A DNA stretch of 64,000 bases from Dysgonomonas sp. HDW5A (GTDB taxonomy: Bacteria > Bacteroidota > Bacteroidia > Bacteroidales > Dysgonomonadaceae), in assembly GCF_011299555.1 (NCBI RefSeq), contig NZ_CP049857.1, positions 2,418,001-2,482,000 on the forward strand. The letters run 5' to 3'. Made by a program: the position numbers and the translations under genes. Under the pieces are notes generated by a model. The model saw only the letters and a list, made by a program, of their open reading frames with translations, made no database searches and was not told the origin of the DNA. Shown here in pieces: positions 28,708 through 37,413 of this stretch; positions within the stretch are counted from its first letter, which is position 1, and every line of letters begins with the position of its first letter.

Positions 28708-29676
28708 TTATGCGTCTATCAGTTTTGGATTCCAAGCCAATAGGCTTGCACCCAGAATTACTGCATCTGAGTCCTCTATATTCGAAGTAAGTATCTTTGT
28801 TTTTCCGGAATATATTTTCAATACATTTGCTTCAAACGACTCGTTGATAGCTTGTCTGAAAAATTCATTCGATTTGGCAACTTTTCCCGAAAGAATAAAG
28901 GCTCTGGGGCTTGAGTAAGCAACCAGATCAGATAATAATTGCCCTAGTAAATCAGCAGTAAAGTGATACACCTCTTTAGCTAACTTATCTTCTTTTAATA
29001 AAGCCTCGTATACATTTTCAAATGCTAATTCGTTTTGTGGTATATTGCGTAGGATGCTGTCTTCCTTGCTCGATGCTAATAATTCGAGAGTTGTTGCGAC
29101 TATTCCGTCCGTAGAGCAATATGCTTCGAGACAATCTTTTTTACCACATTTACAAGCTCTACCTCTATCGTTATGTACATTTATATGTCCTGATTTACCG
29201 GTGAAAATTTTGTGGCCGTATACTATCTCACCATTTGCTACAGTTCCTCTGGAAACTTCGTTATCAAGGGATAGAAGAATAAAATCTTTCATTCCCTGGG
29301 CTATGCCGTATTCCATTTCTCCCATTGCAGCTGCATTGGCATTATTGGTTAAAGTAATAGGGAGGTGCAGCTTTTTGGTTAGTATCTGAGTAATAGGAGT
29401 ATTGCCATTCCATTTATGATCAGGAGCAAACTCTACACATCCTGTGAAGTAATTACTTTCGGACGAGGCTAAGCCTATTCCCTTTATATTTTTGACTTCT
29501 CCTTGCTGTGCGATTAAAGCCGACAGGTGATCGTATATTGCGTCTATATATTCGGTGATATTCTGATAATCAGAACTAATACTGCTTTTGTTTATAACAT
29601 TACCTTGTGTATCCACAATACCTATCGAAGTAGTGGTATTGCCCATATCAATGCCTATAGCATATGTTTTACTCAT
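28708..29676 (-). CDS. ROK-family protein, probable pseudokinase
   Basis: The 322-residue product is plainly a ROK protein: ASKHA fold, NYFTGCVEFAP, and the zinc motif H164 with CKCGKKDCLE (Cys175, 177, 182). The catalytic signatures are altered. The phosphate loop DxGGT reads DMGNT (10-14). The base Asp of NDAN is Asn (N111-N112-A-N). The glycine loop TLGTGxGxG reads SLDNEVSRG (136-144). The sugar-binding Glu of GExGH is Lys (K161). There is no N-terminal DNA-binding helix, so it is not a ROK repressor either. The frame is intact. It may bind a sugar or partner without phosphorylating it. Confidence 0.85.
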   Translation of the reverse strand: MSKTYAIGIDMGNTTTSIGIVDTQGNVINKSSISSDYQNITEYIDAIYDHLSALIAQQGEVKNIKGIGLASSESNYFTGCVEFAPDHKWNGNTPITQILTKKLHLPITLTNNANAAAMGEMEYGIAQGMKDFILLSLDNEVSRGTVANGEIVYGHKIFTGKSGHINVHNDRGRACKCGKKDCLEAYCSTDGIVATTLELLASSKEDSILRNIPQNELAFENVYEALLKEDKLAKEVYHFTADLLGQLLSDLVAYSSPRAFILSGKVAKSNEFFRQAINESFEANVLKIYSGKTKILTSNIEDSDAVILGASLLAWNPKLIDA

Positions 29677-29856
29677 GGTTGAAATATAAAAGTGGTTACT
29701 GGTTTTCGGTATTCAGGTTTGTTATTTTTATACTTAGACCATGGTTAACGAACCGCGAGAAAAAAATAACGATCAAAGGTCAAAAATAGTGAGGGAAGAA
29801 AAAATGATATATATCAAATAATGATGCTTGAAATCTTAAAAAAAAGGATTGTGTTG

Positions 29857-30438
29857 TTACCATTGTCCTGATCGAACACGACTTAAAGACTCGGGAGTCA
29901 TCAGCAGATAAGAGGCAATATGTGCTATGGGTGCACGTTTGGCAGCTTGCGGATATTCTTTGATAAAACGTTCGTAACGTTCACGAACACTTTCGAAACG
30001 CCACGAATCGGCTTTTTGCTGCGATAAGATTAAGGTTGCTTCTAAGAAGCGACGGTATAATATACCTATCTCGGGTTCTTTTACGGCTAATACTTCGATC
30101 TTATTATATGGGATACAATATAAGATAGTTGGCTCTAAGGCTTCTATTAAGAGACGTGTGGGTTCCTGACGAAAGAAGCTTTCTATACATACCGCAACAT
30201 TGTTTTCACAAGTAAAATGTTCGGTTACATCGCGTCCGTTTTTGTAATAGAATTGCCTGACTAGTCCTTTGTCAACATATTGTATGTATTTGCTTATTTG
30301 ACTATCATTAAGAAATAGCTCTCCTTTTGGTAACTCTTTACGTTCAAGTATCGAAGCAAAGCTCTCCAGATCTTTATTGGAAAGCTCATGCTTATACTTT
30401 ACCGATATTTTTTTAGCTATTTCTATTTGATTTTGCAT
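29857..30438 (-). CDS. Crp/Fnr-type regulator
   Basis: The 193-residue product has an N-terminal cyclic-nucleotide-binding-like beta-roll (about residues 25-125: KELPKGELFLNDSQISKYIQYVDKGLVRQFYYKNGRDVTEHF is the region) and a short C-terminal winged helix (APIAHIASYLLMTPESLSRVR). There is no Fnr cysteine cluster near the N-terminus. This small Crp-like type is frequent in Bacteroidetes, and the effector is generally unknown. It lies 20 bp downstream of the DsbA-like gene, so the two form an operon. Confidence 0.85.
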   Translation of the reverse strand: MQNQIEIAKKISVKYKHELSNKDLESFASILERKELPKGELFLNDSQISKYIQYVDKGLVRQFYYKNGRDVTEHFTCENNVAVCIESFFRQEPTRLLIEALEPTILYCIPYNKIEVLAVKEPEIGILYRRFLEATLILSQQKADSWRFESVRERYERFIKEYPQAAKRAPIAHIASYLLMTPESLSRVRSGQW

Positions 30439-30458
30439 ATATGGGCTATGAGCAATAC

Positions 30459-31121
30459 TTAGTCGTTATAAACCTTGTTCAACATCTCGAGAAATGAATT
30501 AGAAGGTTGTGCTCCTGATACTGCATATTTACGATTGAAAACAAAAAAGGGTACACTCGTTATTCCAAATACTCCGGCTTCCTGAATATCTGAAATCACC
30601 TTATCTGCAAAATCGTGGTTGTTAAATAGATTTTCGAGCTCTTGTTGGTCTAAGCCTCCATTTATGCCGATCTTTATTAAAGTATCTTTGTCGTTCACAT
30701 TCTTGCCCTCTGTAAAATAGGCCCTGAAAAGTAATTCTTCTATATCGTTTTGATTCTTTCTGCTTTTACCTTTGGCAAAGTGACTTAATCGGTGTGCATT
30801 GATTGTGTTCGCTACTACTACTTTATCCATGTGAAAATCAAGTCCGGTTTGCTTTGCCATGTTAACCACATTTGCAAATAGACCTTCGGCTTGCTGCTTA
30901 GACATACCTTTTTCTCTTACAAAAGAATCAATTAAAGATTCTCCGTGTGTATCTTCAGGTACATTAGGATTTAGCTGGTAGGCTTTCCATTCCAATTCGA
31001 CTTTGTCTTTATGTGCAAATTGTTCAAGAGCTTTTTCGAAATGATGTTTGGCTATATAACAGAATGGACATGCAATGTCGCTCCATACTTCTATATTTAT
31101 TTTTGCGAGAGTAAATGACAT
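30459..31121 (-). CDS. DsbA-family (FrnE-like) oxidoreductase
   Basis: The 220-residue product has a thioredoxin-type CPFC at residues 18-21 right after the first strand (IEVWSDIACPFC), the inserted helical domain, and GITSVPFFVFNRKYAVSGAQ with the cis-proline. There is no signal peptide, so it acts in the cytoplasm, as FrnE-like proteins do. The family reduces or isomerises disulfides or handles glutathione-like substrates, and the substrate is not predictable here. The Crp-like regulator gene follows after 20 bp. Confidence 0.88.
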   Translation of the reverse strand: MSFTLAKINIEVWSDIACPFCYIAKHHFEKALEQFAHKDKVELEWKAYQLNPNVPEDTHGESLIDSFVREKGMSKQQAEGLFANVVNMAKQTGLDFHMDKVVVANTINAHRLSHFAKGKSRKNQNDIEELLFRAYFTEGKNVNDKDTLIKIGINGGLDQQELENLFNNHDFADKVISDIQEAGVFGITSVPFFVFNRKYAVSGAQPSNSFLEMLNKVYND

Positions 31122-31337
31122 AAAATTATTTTTTACGATTATGATCCTTCAAATAGTATTTGCGATCTTATTGTAAATATAACAAATAAGTGGTGAAAAA
31201 GATTCTAGCAATTATAGGAATGATTGTAATCCTTCTAAAAAAATCGAGGAGTCCATTGTAAATAATATTAAAATGATTCTTGATAATTATTTGGAAACCT
31301 ATTAAGAATATTAAAACTTAATCCAAGTCAAGCTTAT

Positions 31338-31526
31338 TTAATAGCTAAATTGAGCTATAATGGGAAGTAGTATAAATAGAGTAATTTCAATAAGTGTGAT
31401 TCTGAAAAATACCTTATATGCTTTTTCCATTTTAGCACAATAGAATATCACAGACATTATAAAGCTAAGTATTATTAAAAAGAGTAATAAAATAAATGAG
31501 CATATCAAAAAAATAGATAGATCCAT
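31338..31526 (-). CDS. Small two-helix membrane protein, unknown
   Basis: The 62-residue product is almost entirely hydrophobic, with two predicted membrane helices (about residues 4-29 and 42-60) joined by a short basic loop with Lys and Glu. It follows the 128-residue membrane protein gene by 16 bp on the same strand. No family is recognised. Base composition here is more AT-rich than the flanking genes. Confidence 0.5.
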   Translation of the reverse strand: MDLSIFLICSFILLLFLIILSFIMSVIFYCAKMEKAYKVFFRITLIEITLFILLPIIAQFSY

Positions 31527-31542
31527 ACTTTAAGGAATATAA

Positions 31543-31929
31543 CTAAACGACTCCAAGTTTTAACTTGTACAATTCGAGAACGCTTGAGGTAAATATTTCT
31601 AGTCCTAAAGAAAGGCTGATTGTTGAGGCTCCTAATGCAACAAGGATTGTTATTGTTAAATGTGAATATTCTCGTGATAATATCCCTTTAATAATAAAAA
31701 AGATCCCAGCAATATATCCTAGTGGTATTAATGCACCAAAAAACAAAACAAATATAGTATCAAATGTATGTTCTACTATATAATCCCAATGAGCGGAAAA
31801 AAGTCCCACAAATAATAAAAAACTAGAAATAACAGAAGTTGAGAATCCTATTATTGAAAGAGAATAATTGTCAATTTTCATGCGAATAAATGAAATTCTC
31901 TGATTTAGACTTTCTTCATAAAGAGGCAC
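31543..31929 (-). CDS. Small three-helix membrane protein, unknown
   Basis: The 128-residue product begins at GTG 31929, preceded in frame by a stop, or at ATG 31881. It has three membrane helices (roughly residues 24-45, 57-82 and 90-115) with a charged N-terminus (YEESLNQRISFIRMKIDNY). It forms a two-gene unit with the 62-residue gene downstream. Nothing in it indicates function; small paired membrane proteins of this kind can be transport accessories or toxin-immunity parts, but no motif supports either. Confidence 0.5.
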   Translation of the reverse strand: MPLYEESLNQRISFIRMKIDNYSLSIIGFSTSVISSFLLFVGLFSAHWDYIVEHTFDTIFVLFFGALIPLGYIAGIFFIIKGILSREYSHLTITILVALGASTISLSLGLEIFTSSVLELYKLKLGVV

Positions 31930-32035
31930 CTGAAATCAGATGTGTTTTTAGTCTAACTCAAAGTTAATGGGTATTCTGAGAATTTTCTTTGTATTATAGC
32001 TCTTCATTTGTGAAAATATCCAATTATTATTTCTG

Positions 32036-32067
32036 AATTAGGCGAATCATCGCAGATTCCCCTAATT
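32036..32067 (-). terminator. Possible terminator of prfC
   Basis: AATTAGG-c-GAATC pairs with GATTC-c-CCTAATT around one mismatch, 35 bp past the prfC stop. No strong T-run follows. Confidence 0.4.
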
Positions 32068-32101
32068 GTTTATATTTATTTCTTCGAGAAGAATCAGAAT
32101 C

Positions 32102-33682
32102 TTAAAATTCAGATGTAAAATGGAAACGTATATTTTTAAAATCCTGCTGAGCCATCATAAGCACATAGTTTGAGTCAGCGAGAAATACGTCTCTACCTTC
32201 CTTATCTTTGGCCATATACTGAGCTTTTCTTTTCTTGAAGTTCTCAATTTCCTCTATGTCGTCACTTTCAATCCAACATGCTTTGTATAGGTTGATGGCT
32301 TCCCATTTACATTGTGCTCCATATTCATGAAGTAATCGGTATTGAATAACCTCAAATTGAAGCTGTCCTACAGTACCTATAATCTTGCGTCCATTGAATT
32401 GATTGGTGAATAGCTGAGCAACACCCTCATCCATCAACTGATCGATACCTTTTTGAAGTTGTTTAGTTTTCATCGGATCAGCATTCTCTATGTATTTGAA
32501 CATCTCGGGCGAGAAACTTGGTAATCCTTTGAAATGTAGATTTTCTCCCGATGTAAGGGTATCTCCGATCTTAAAATTACCGGTGTCAGGTAAACCGACT
32601 ATGTCACCTGCATAAGCCTCATCAACAGTTTCCTTCTTTTGAGCCATAAATGCCGTTGGCGATGAAAAACGCATTTGACGATTGAATCGCATATGCTTGT
32701 AATTGACATTACGCTCAAATTTCCCGGAGCATATTTTAACGAAAGCAATACATGAGCGGTGGTTTGGATCCATATTGGCATGTATTTTGAAAATAAATCC
32801 GGTGAAAGCCTCTTCATTCGGATCTACTTCTCTCTCTACTGCCTCAATGGGGCGTGGAGATGGTGCTATTTGAACAAAGCAGTCTAACAGTTCCTTTACT
32901 CCAAAGTTGTTTAGGGCAGATCCGAAAAATACCGGAGCAACCTGTCCTTTCAGATAACGATCCATATCGAGTTCAGGATACACTCCTTCGATAAGTTCTA
33001 TATCTTCACGAAGTTTTTTTGCTAAAGTATTGCCGATGTGATTTTCCAGTTCGGGATTATTGATGTCACTAAAGGCGATAGACTCTGTTACCGTTTGTTT
33101 ACTAGGAGTATATAAGTCGAGTTTCTTTTGAAATATATTGTATACACCTTTAAACTGTTGTCCGCTATCTATAGGCCAGCTAAGTGGGCGAACTTTTATT
33201 TTAAGTTCTTCCTCCAATTCGTCAAGAAGATCAAACGGGTCTTTACCGTCTCTATCCATCTTGTTTATAAATATCATAACCGGAGTATTGCGCATCCGGC
33301 AAACCTCCATAAGCTTGCGTGTTTGTGCTTCCACCCCTTTGGCTACGTCAACAGCAATAATTACACTGTCAACGGCTGTAAGCGTGCGATAGGTATCTTC
33401 GGCAAAGTCTTGGTGACCGGGAGTATCTAGAATATTTATTTTATACCCGTCATATTCGAAGCCCATAACAGATGTTGCTACCGAAATACCACGTTGTTTT
33501 TCGATCTCCATCCAGTCGGAGGTTGCAGTCTTTTTTATTTTATTCGATTTTACAGCTCCTGCAACGTGTATCGCACCTCCGAATAATAGTAGTTTTTCGG
33601 TCAGCGTTGTTTTTCCGGCATCAGGGTGACTGATAATCGCAAATGTACGTCGTCTTTTTATTTCTTTTTCTAATTCGCTCAT
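32102..33682 (-). CDS. prfC: Peptide chain release factor 3
   Basis: The 526-residue product is a translational GTPase of the RF3 type: [15 protein letters not shown] (G1, about residue 18), [10 protein letters not shown] (G2), [12 protein letters not shown] (G3) and [10 protein letters not shown] (G4). The C-terminus has [17 protein letters not shown]3 uses GTP to remove RF1/RF2 from the ribosome after termination. The length is exactly that of the family. It is a single gene with a possible -7 box upstream. Confidence 0.96.
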   Translation of the reverse strand: MSELEKEIKRRRTFAIISHPDAGKTTLTEKLLLFGGAIHVAGAVKSNKIKKTATSDWMEIEKQRGISVATSVMGFEYDGYKINILDTPGHQDFAEDTYRTLTAVDSVIIAVDVAKGVEAQTRKLMEVCRMRNTPVMIFINKMDRDGKDPFDLLDELEEELKIKVRPLSWPIDSGQQFKGVYNIFQKKLDLYTPSKQTVTESIAFSDINNPELENHIGNTLAKKLREDIELIEGVYPELDMDRYLKGQVAPVFFGSALNNFGVKELLDCFVQIAPSPRPIEAVEREVDPNEEAFTGFIFKIHANMDPNHRSCIAFVKICSGKFERNVNYKHMRFNRQMRFSSPTAFMAQKKETVDEAYAGDIVGLPDTGNFKIGDTLTSGENLHFKGLPSFSPEMFKYIENADPMKTKQLQKGIDQLMDEGVAQLFTNQFNGRKIIGTVGQLQFEVIQYRLLHEYGAQCKWEAINLYKACWIESDDIEEIENFKKRKAQYMAKDKEGRDVFLADSNYVLMMAQQDFKNIRFHFTSEF

Positions 33683-33792
33683 ATAATGATGTCTACTTTC
33701 TTCTTTATCGAAAATGTTTTTTGTTGAATATCAGTGAAGTATTCCAATTCAACTGCCAGTAATTAATTGGTTATTACTTTTGTTTGAAAGTG

Positions 33793-33800
33793 CAAAGATA
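33793..33800 (-). promoter_or_regulatory. Possible -7 box of prfC
   Basis: It reads TATCTTTG on the minus strand (TAnnTTTG), 110 bp before the gene. No clean -33 box was found. Confidence 0.4.
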
Positions 33801-34057
33801 ATATATAAACTAATAGGTAGAAAGCAATTAAATAACTCGTTTTGGGTTTATGTATGATGATACTTTTATTATCGTATTTCCTTACAATAAATAGCGGTTA
33901 GGGTTGAACTTCTTAAGTGATTAAAAAGTTTGAGTCCTTAAATTATTTTCCATTAATGAAATATATATAATTTTAAATCCAGATGTGTTAATTAACGCAT
34001 TCTTTCCTAATCAAAGTTAAATTATGGCTATTTTGTGTAGAATTTACTCTATTTAGT

Positions 34058-34087
34058 TTTGAAATTAATAATTCATATCTATATTTG
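34058..34087 (+). promoter_or_regulatory. Promoter of a short RNA between prfC and folD
   Basis: TTTG (34058-34061), 18 bp, then TATATTTG (34080-34087): a full match to the Bacteroidetes consensus. No open frame follows before a terminator about 50 bp on. Confidence 0.75.
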
Positions 34088-34093
34088 CACCGT

Positions 34094-34165
34094 GTTTTTC
34101 ATAGTATTAGATTTAAGGTTAATAATTGAGGAGTAGGTTGTCGTGATGACAACCTCTTCTTTTTT
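34094..34165 (+). ncRNA. Probable small RNA, about 70 nt
   Basis: A consensus promoter ends at 34087, so transcription should start near 34094. A strong hairpin terminator ends at about 34165. The 40 bases between contain no start codon with a usable frame and an AT-rich stretch (TTTAAGGTTAATAATTGAGG). Both flanking genes lie on the minus strand, so this plus-strand unit is independent of them. The unit is the promoter-short RNA-terminator design of Bacteroidales small RNAs. I cannot assign it to a named RNA family. Confidence 0.6.
34128..34165 (+). terminator. Terminator of the short RNA
   Basis: AGGTTGTC (34135-34142) pairs with GACAACCT (34148-34155), loop GTGAT. The stem extends across one bulged T through GAGGAG with CTTCTT, followed by T5. 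Confidence 0.8.
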
Positions 34166-34212
34166 GTACCAACTTCATGTTATACAACATATGAACTGCC
34201 CTGAAAACAAAG

Positions 34213-34240
34213 AAAGATGCAAATCTTAATTTGCATCTTT
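34213..34240 (-). terminator. Terminator of folD
   Basis: AAAGATGCAAAT and ATTTGCATCTTT form a perfect 12-bp stem with a 4-base loop. On the minus strand it is followed by CTTTGTTTTC. Confidence 0.85.
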
Positions 34241-34262
34241 CGAGACTGTTATCGTGACACTC

Positions 34263-35144
34263 TTATTTATAGATTTCTTTCTTACCTGCAAGAAGTGTAT
34301 TTCGCATCAAGGAGATAATTGTCATTGGACCGACACCTCCGGGAACAGGAGTAATGAATCCTGCTTTGGCTGCAACTTCATCAAAAGCAACATCACCTTT
34401 TAGTTTAAAACCTGATTTGGTTTCGGTTGATGGTACTCTTGTTGTGCCAACGTCTATTACTGTTACCCCTTCTTTTACCATATCTCCTTTCAGAAACTCG
34501 GGAGCGCCTAGGGCTGCTATTATAATGTCGGCATTTAAGCATATTTCTTTGATGTTAGGGGTACGACTGTGACATACTGTAACAGTTGCGTCTCCCGGGT
34601 AGCCTTTTTGCATCATAAGAGTCGCAACAGGTTTCCCAACTATATTGCTTCGACCTAATACTACACAGTTTTTTCCTTGAGTAGGTATTTCGTAGCGTTT
34701 CAGTAATTCAACAATACCTGCAGGTGTTGCAGATACGAAGCAAGGAAGTCCTATTGACATACGACCGACATTGATCGGGTGAAAACCGTCAACATCTTTC
34801 CGATAATCAATTGCTTCTATTACTTTTTCTTCTGAAATATGTTTGGGTAAAGGTAATTGTACAATAAAACCATCTATATCTGGATCATTGTTTAACCTTT
34901 CGACGCAGGCGAGTATTTCGTCTTCGGTTACATCGTTCTCATATCTGATAAGTGTTGATTTAAAGCCAACCTCTTCACATGTACGAACTTTGTTTGAGAC
35001 GTAAGTTTCGCTGCCTCCGTCATGACCAACAAGAACGGCAGCCAGATGAGGTGTTTTTCCTCCTTTTGCTTTTATTACACTTACTTCTTCGGCAATCTCT
35101 TTTTTTATTTGAGCGGCTATGGCTTTTCCATCAATAAGTTGCAT
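34263..35144 (-). CDS. folD: Methylenetetrahydrofolate dehydrogenase/cyclohydrolase
   Basis: The 293-residue product has the FolD motifs: [17 protein letters not shown] with the catalytic Lys, [37 protein letters not shown] (nucleotide-binding fold) and [10 protein letters not shown] near the C-terminus. It oxidises methylene-THF with NADP and hydrolyses the methenyl form to 10-formyl-THF in the cytoplasm. The length is normal. It lies 176 bp downstream of ffh on the same strand but with a terminator between, so it probably has its own promoter. Confidence 0.96.
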   Translation of the reverse strand: MQLIDGKAIAAQIKKEIAEEVSVIKAKGGKTPHLAAVLVGHDGGSETYVSNKVRTCEEVGFKSTLIRYENDVTEDEILACVERLNNDPDIDGFIVQLPLPKHISEEKVIEAIDYRKDVDGFHPINVGRMSIGLPCFVSATPAGIVELLKRYEIPTQGKNCVVLGRSNIVGKPVATLMMQKGYPGDATVTVCHSRTPNIKEICLNADIIIAALGAPEFLKGDMVKEGVTVIDVGTTRVPSTETKSGFKLKGDVAFDEVAAKAGFITPVPGGVGPMTIISLMRNTLLAGKKEIYK

Positions 35145-35166
35145 AGATATTATATTTAATTGGGGA

Positions 35167-35200
35167 TAAGATCGCAGACCTTTTTGCTGCTTTGGTGAAC
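35167..35200 (-). repeat. AGGTCT palindrome repeat, copy 4 (minus orientation)
   Basis: Read on the minus strand: CACCAAAGCAGCAAAAAGG, then AAGGTCTGCGATCTTA. The stem has one G-T wobble. It lies just upstream of folD. Confidence 0.75.
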
Positions 35201-35279
35201 AATCCTAAACTAAAGTGAATGGTATTCTGATTTTAAAACTCACAAACTATAAAAGTAATGCGTATTTGAAATTACTGAT

Positions 35280-35311
35280 ATTAAAAAGAGGAGCACAATG
35301 ACTCCTCTTTT
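35280..35311 (-). terminator. Terminator of ffh
   Basis: AAAAGAGGAG (35284-35293) pairs with CTCCTCTTTT (35302-35311), 9 bp past the ffh stop. A T-run continues on the minus strand. Confidence 0.85.
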
Positions 35312-35320
35312 CAATTTATT

Positions 35321-36655
35321 TTATCGCTTCATTCCGGGCATCTTCGACATCAATTTGCCTGCACCTTTCATTTGGGTCATCATTTTCATCATTTTGCGAG
35401 TTTCGTCAAACTGTTTGATGAGTTTGTTTACCTCTTGTATGGAGGTTCCGCTTCCTTTGGCTATACGTTGGCGGCGGCTTCCGTTGAGGATTTCAGGACT
35501 TACTCTTTCCTTTGGACTCATCGAGTAGATAATTGCTTCGATACTTTTGAAAGCATTGTCGTCAATATCTATATCTTTCATCGCTTTTCCAACACCGGGA
35601 ATCATAGCAGCCAAATCTTTCAGGTTACCCATTTTTTTGATTTGGTGTATTTGAGATAAGAAATCGTTGAAGTCAAATTGGTTTTTTGCAATTTTCTTTT
35701 GAAGTCGACGGGCTTCTTCTTCATCGTATTGCTCTTGGGCACGTTCTACCAGAGAAACAATATCACCCATTCCCAATATACGGTCGGCCATACGTTCGGG
35801 GTGGAAAATATCTAGTGCATCCATTTTCTCGCCCATACCTACAAACTTGATCGGTTTGTTTACTATAGAGCGGATAGATAAGGCTGCTCCACCACGTGTG
35901 TCACCATCTAATTTGGTAAGGATGACTCCGTCAAAGTTCAGTCTGTCGTTAAATTCTTTGGCAGTATTTACGGCATCCTGTCCTGTCATAGAGTCTACAA
36001 CGAACAATATTTCGTGAGGTTTAACTGCTGTTTTGATGGCTGCGATTTCGTTCATCATCGCCTCATCAATAGCCAGACGACCTGCTGTATCTATAATTAC
36101 AACATCGTTGCCATTTGCTTTAGCTTGTTTTATTGCATTCTGAGCAATTTCAACAGGATTTTTATTTCCATCTTCAGAATATACAGGCACATCTATTTGT
36201 GTTCCTAATATTCTTAGCTGCTCTATTGCGGCAGGACGGTATATGTCATCTGCAACAAGCAGAGGTTTTTTTCCTTTTTTAGTTTTAAGAAGATTGGCAA
36301 GCTTTCCGGAGAAGGTTGTTTTTCCCGACCCTTGTAGTCCGGCCATAAGTATAATGGTAGGATTACCATCCGTACTTATATCTACTGATGTGCCTCCCAT
36401 TAGCTCTGCAAGCTCATCATGTACTATTTTTACCATCAACTGGCTTGGCTTAACGGCCGTAAGCACGTTTTGTCCTAAAGCTTTTTCCTTTACAGTTTCA
36501 GTAAATTGTTTTGCGGTCTTAAAGTTAACGTCGGCATCAAGCAAGGCCCTGCGCACGTCTTTCAATGTTTCGGCGACATTGATTTCCGTTATCTTACCTT
36601 CACCTTTTAATAACTTAAACGAGCGGTCTAATCTGTCACTTAAATTTTCAAACAT
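35321..36655 (-). CDS. ffh: Signal recognition particle protein
   Basis: The 444-residue product has the N, G and M domains of Ffh. GTPase motifs are GLQGSGKTTFSGKLA (about residue 105), DTAGR, and TKLDGDTRGGAAL. The M domain is methionine-rich and ends MTQMKGAGKLMSKMPGMKR, with the RNA-binding GSGTSIQEVNKL. It binds the SRP RNA and signal sequences and docks with FtsY at the membrane. The length is normal. A candidate promoter lies 55 bp upstream. Confidence 0.97.
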   Translation of the reverse strand: MFENLSDRLDRSFKLLKGEGKITEINVAETLKDVRRALLDADVNFKTAKQFTETVKEKALGQNVLTAVKPSQLMVKIVHDELAELMGGTSVDISTDGNPTIILMAGLQGSGKTTFSGKLANLLKTKKGKKPLLVADDIYRPAAIEQLRILGTQIDVPVYSEDGNKNPVEIAQNAIKQAKANGNDVVIIDTAGRLAIDEAMMNEIAAIKTAVKPHEILFVVDSMTGQDAVNTAKEFNDRLNFDGVILTKLDGDTRGGAALSIRSIVNKPIKFVGMGEKMDALDIFHPERMADRILGMGDIVSLVERAQEQYDEEEARRLQKKIAKNQFDFNDFLSQIHQIKKMGNLKDLAAMIPGVGKAMKDIDIDDNAFKSIEAIIYSMSPKERVSPEILNGSRRQRIAKGSGTSIQEVNKLIKQFDETRKMMKMMTQMKGAGKLMSKMPGMKR

Positions 36656-36709
36656 ACAATTATGGTGTATTCTTTTGTTATATTTTTTACTTCAATCTGA
36701 TGAGATGCA

Positions 36710-36739
36710 CAAAGATAATAAAGTTTTTTTGATCTCAAT
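36710..36739 (-). promoter_or_regulatory. Candidate promoter of ffh
   Basis: On the minus strand TATCTTTG (36717-36710) is preceded, 18 bp upstream, by ATTG (36739-36736) in the -33 place. Confidence 0.5.
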
Positions 36740-36904
36740 TGTGAATTAAATGATACATGGGTTGTTGTATCTCTGATTACTATATATAAAATTTGAGTAA
36801 AATAAGTATCTTTGTTTATCACAGACGAAATTTACAGATATCGGAACTGAAAATGTAAATCTTTTAATAGGGGCATTTTCATGGAAGTATCTACTATTAT
36901 ATAA

Positions 36905-37384
36905 ATGATTAAAAAGAATATGGACAAAGTAATTATTAACTCATTTGAGGAGTTTGAGCAATATGTTGGTAAAGAAATCGGTGTTTCCGATTATTTGAAA
37001 ATTACACAAGACAGGATTAATTTATTTGCTGATGCAACATTGGATCATCAATGGATACATGTTGATGTCGAAAGAGCTAAGAGTGAAAGTACATTTCATA
37101 ATACAATTGCTCACGGTTATCTGACTTTATCGTTGCTTCCACACTTATGGTCGCAAATTATTGAGGTTCGTAACCTTAAGATGATGATCAATTATGGTAT
37201 GGATAAGCTTAAGTTCGGTCAGGCTGTTGTTGTTGATAGTGAAGTGAGGATTCGGGTGAAACTTTTATCTGTCGTAAATCTGCGAGGTACAATAAAAGCT
37301 GAAATGAAAGTTACCATGGAGATTAAAGATGCTCCTAAAAACGCTTTTGAGGCAACTGTGTTTTTCTTGTATAATTTCTTGTAA
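36905..37384 (+). CDS. MaoC-like (R)-hydratase family protein
   Basis: The 159-residue product (start ATG 36905, or ATG 36920 giving MDKVII) has a single hot-dog domain: ITQDRINLFADATLDHQWIHVD with the hydratase Asp/His pair, then HNTIAHGYLTLSLLPHLW and YGMDKLKFGQAVVVDSEVRI. The family hydrates enoyl-CoA thioesters, and the NodN-like branch is often of unknown substrate. It is not next to fatty-acid genes. A TATCTTTG at 36807-36814 could be its -7 box. The function is therefore only assigned at family level. Confidence 0.85.
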   Translation: MIKKNMDKVIINSFEEFEQYVGKEIGVSDYLKITQDRINLFADATLDHQWIHVDVERAKSESTFHNTIAHGYLTLSLLPHLWSQIIEVRNLKMMINYGMDKLKFGQAVVVDSEVRIRVKLLSVVNLRGTIKAEMKVTMEIKDAPKNAFEATVFFLYNFL

Positions 37385-37413
37385 AATAATTTAGATTTAG
37401 ATTATAATTTGAT

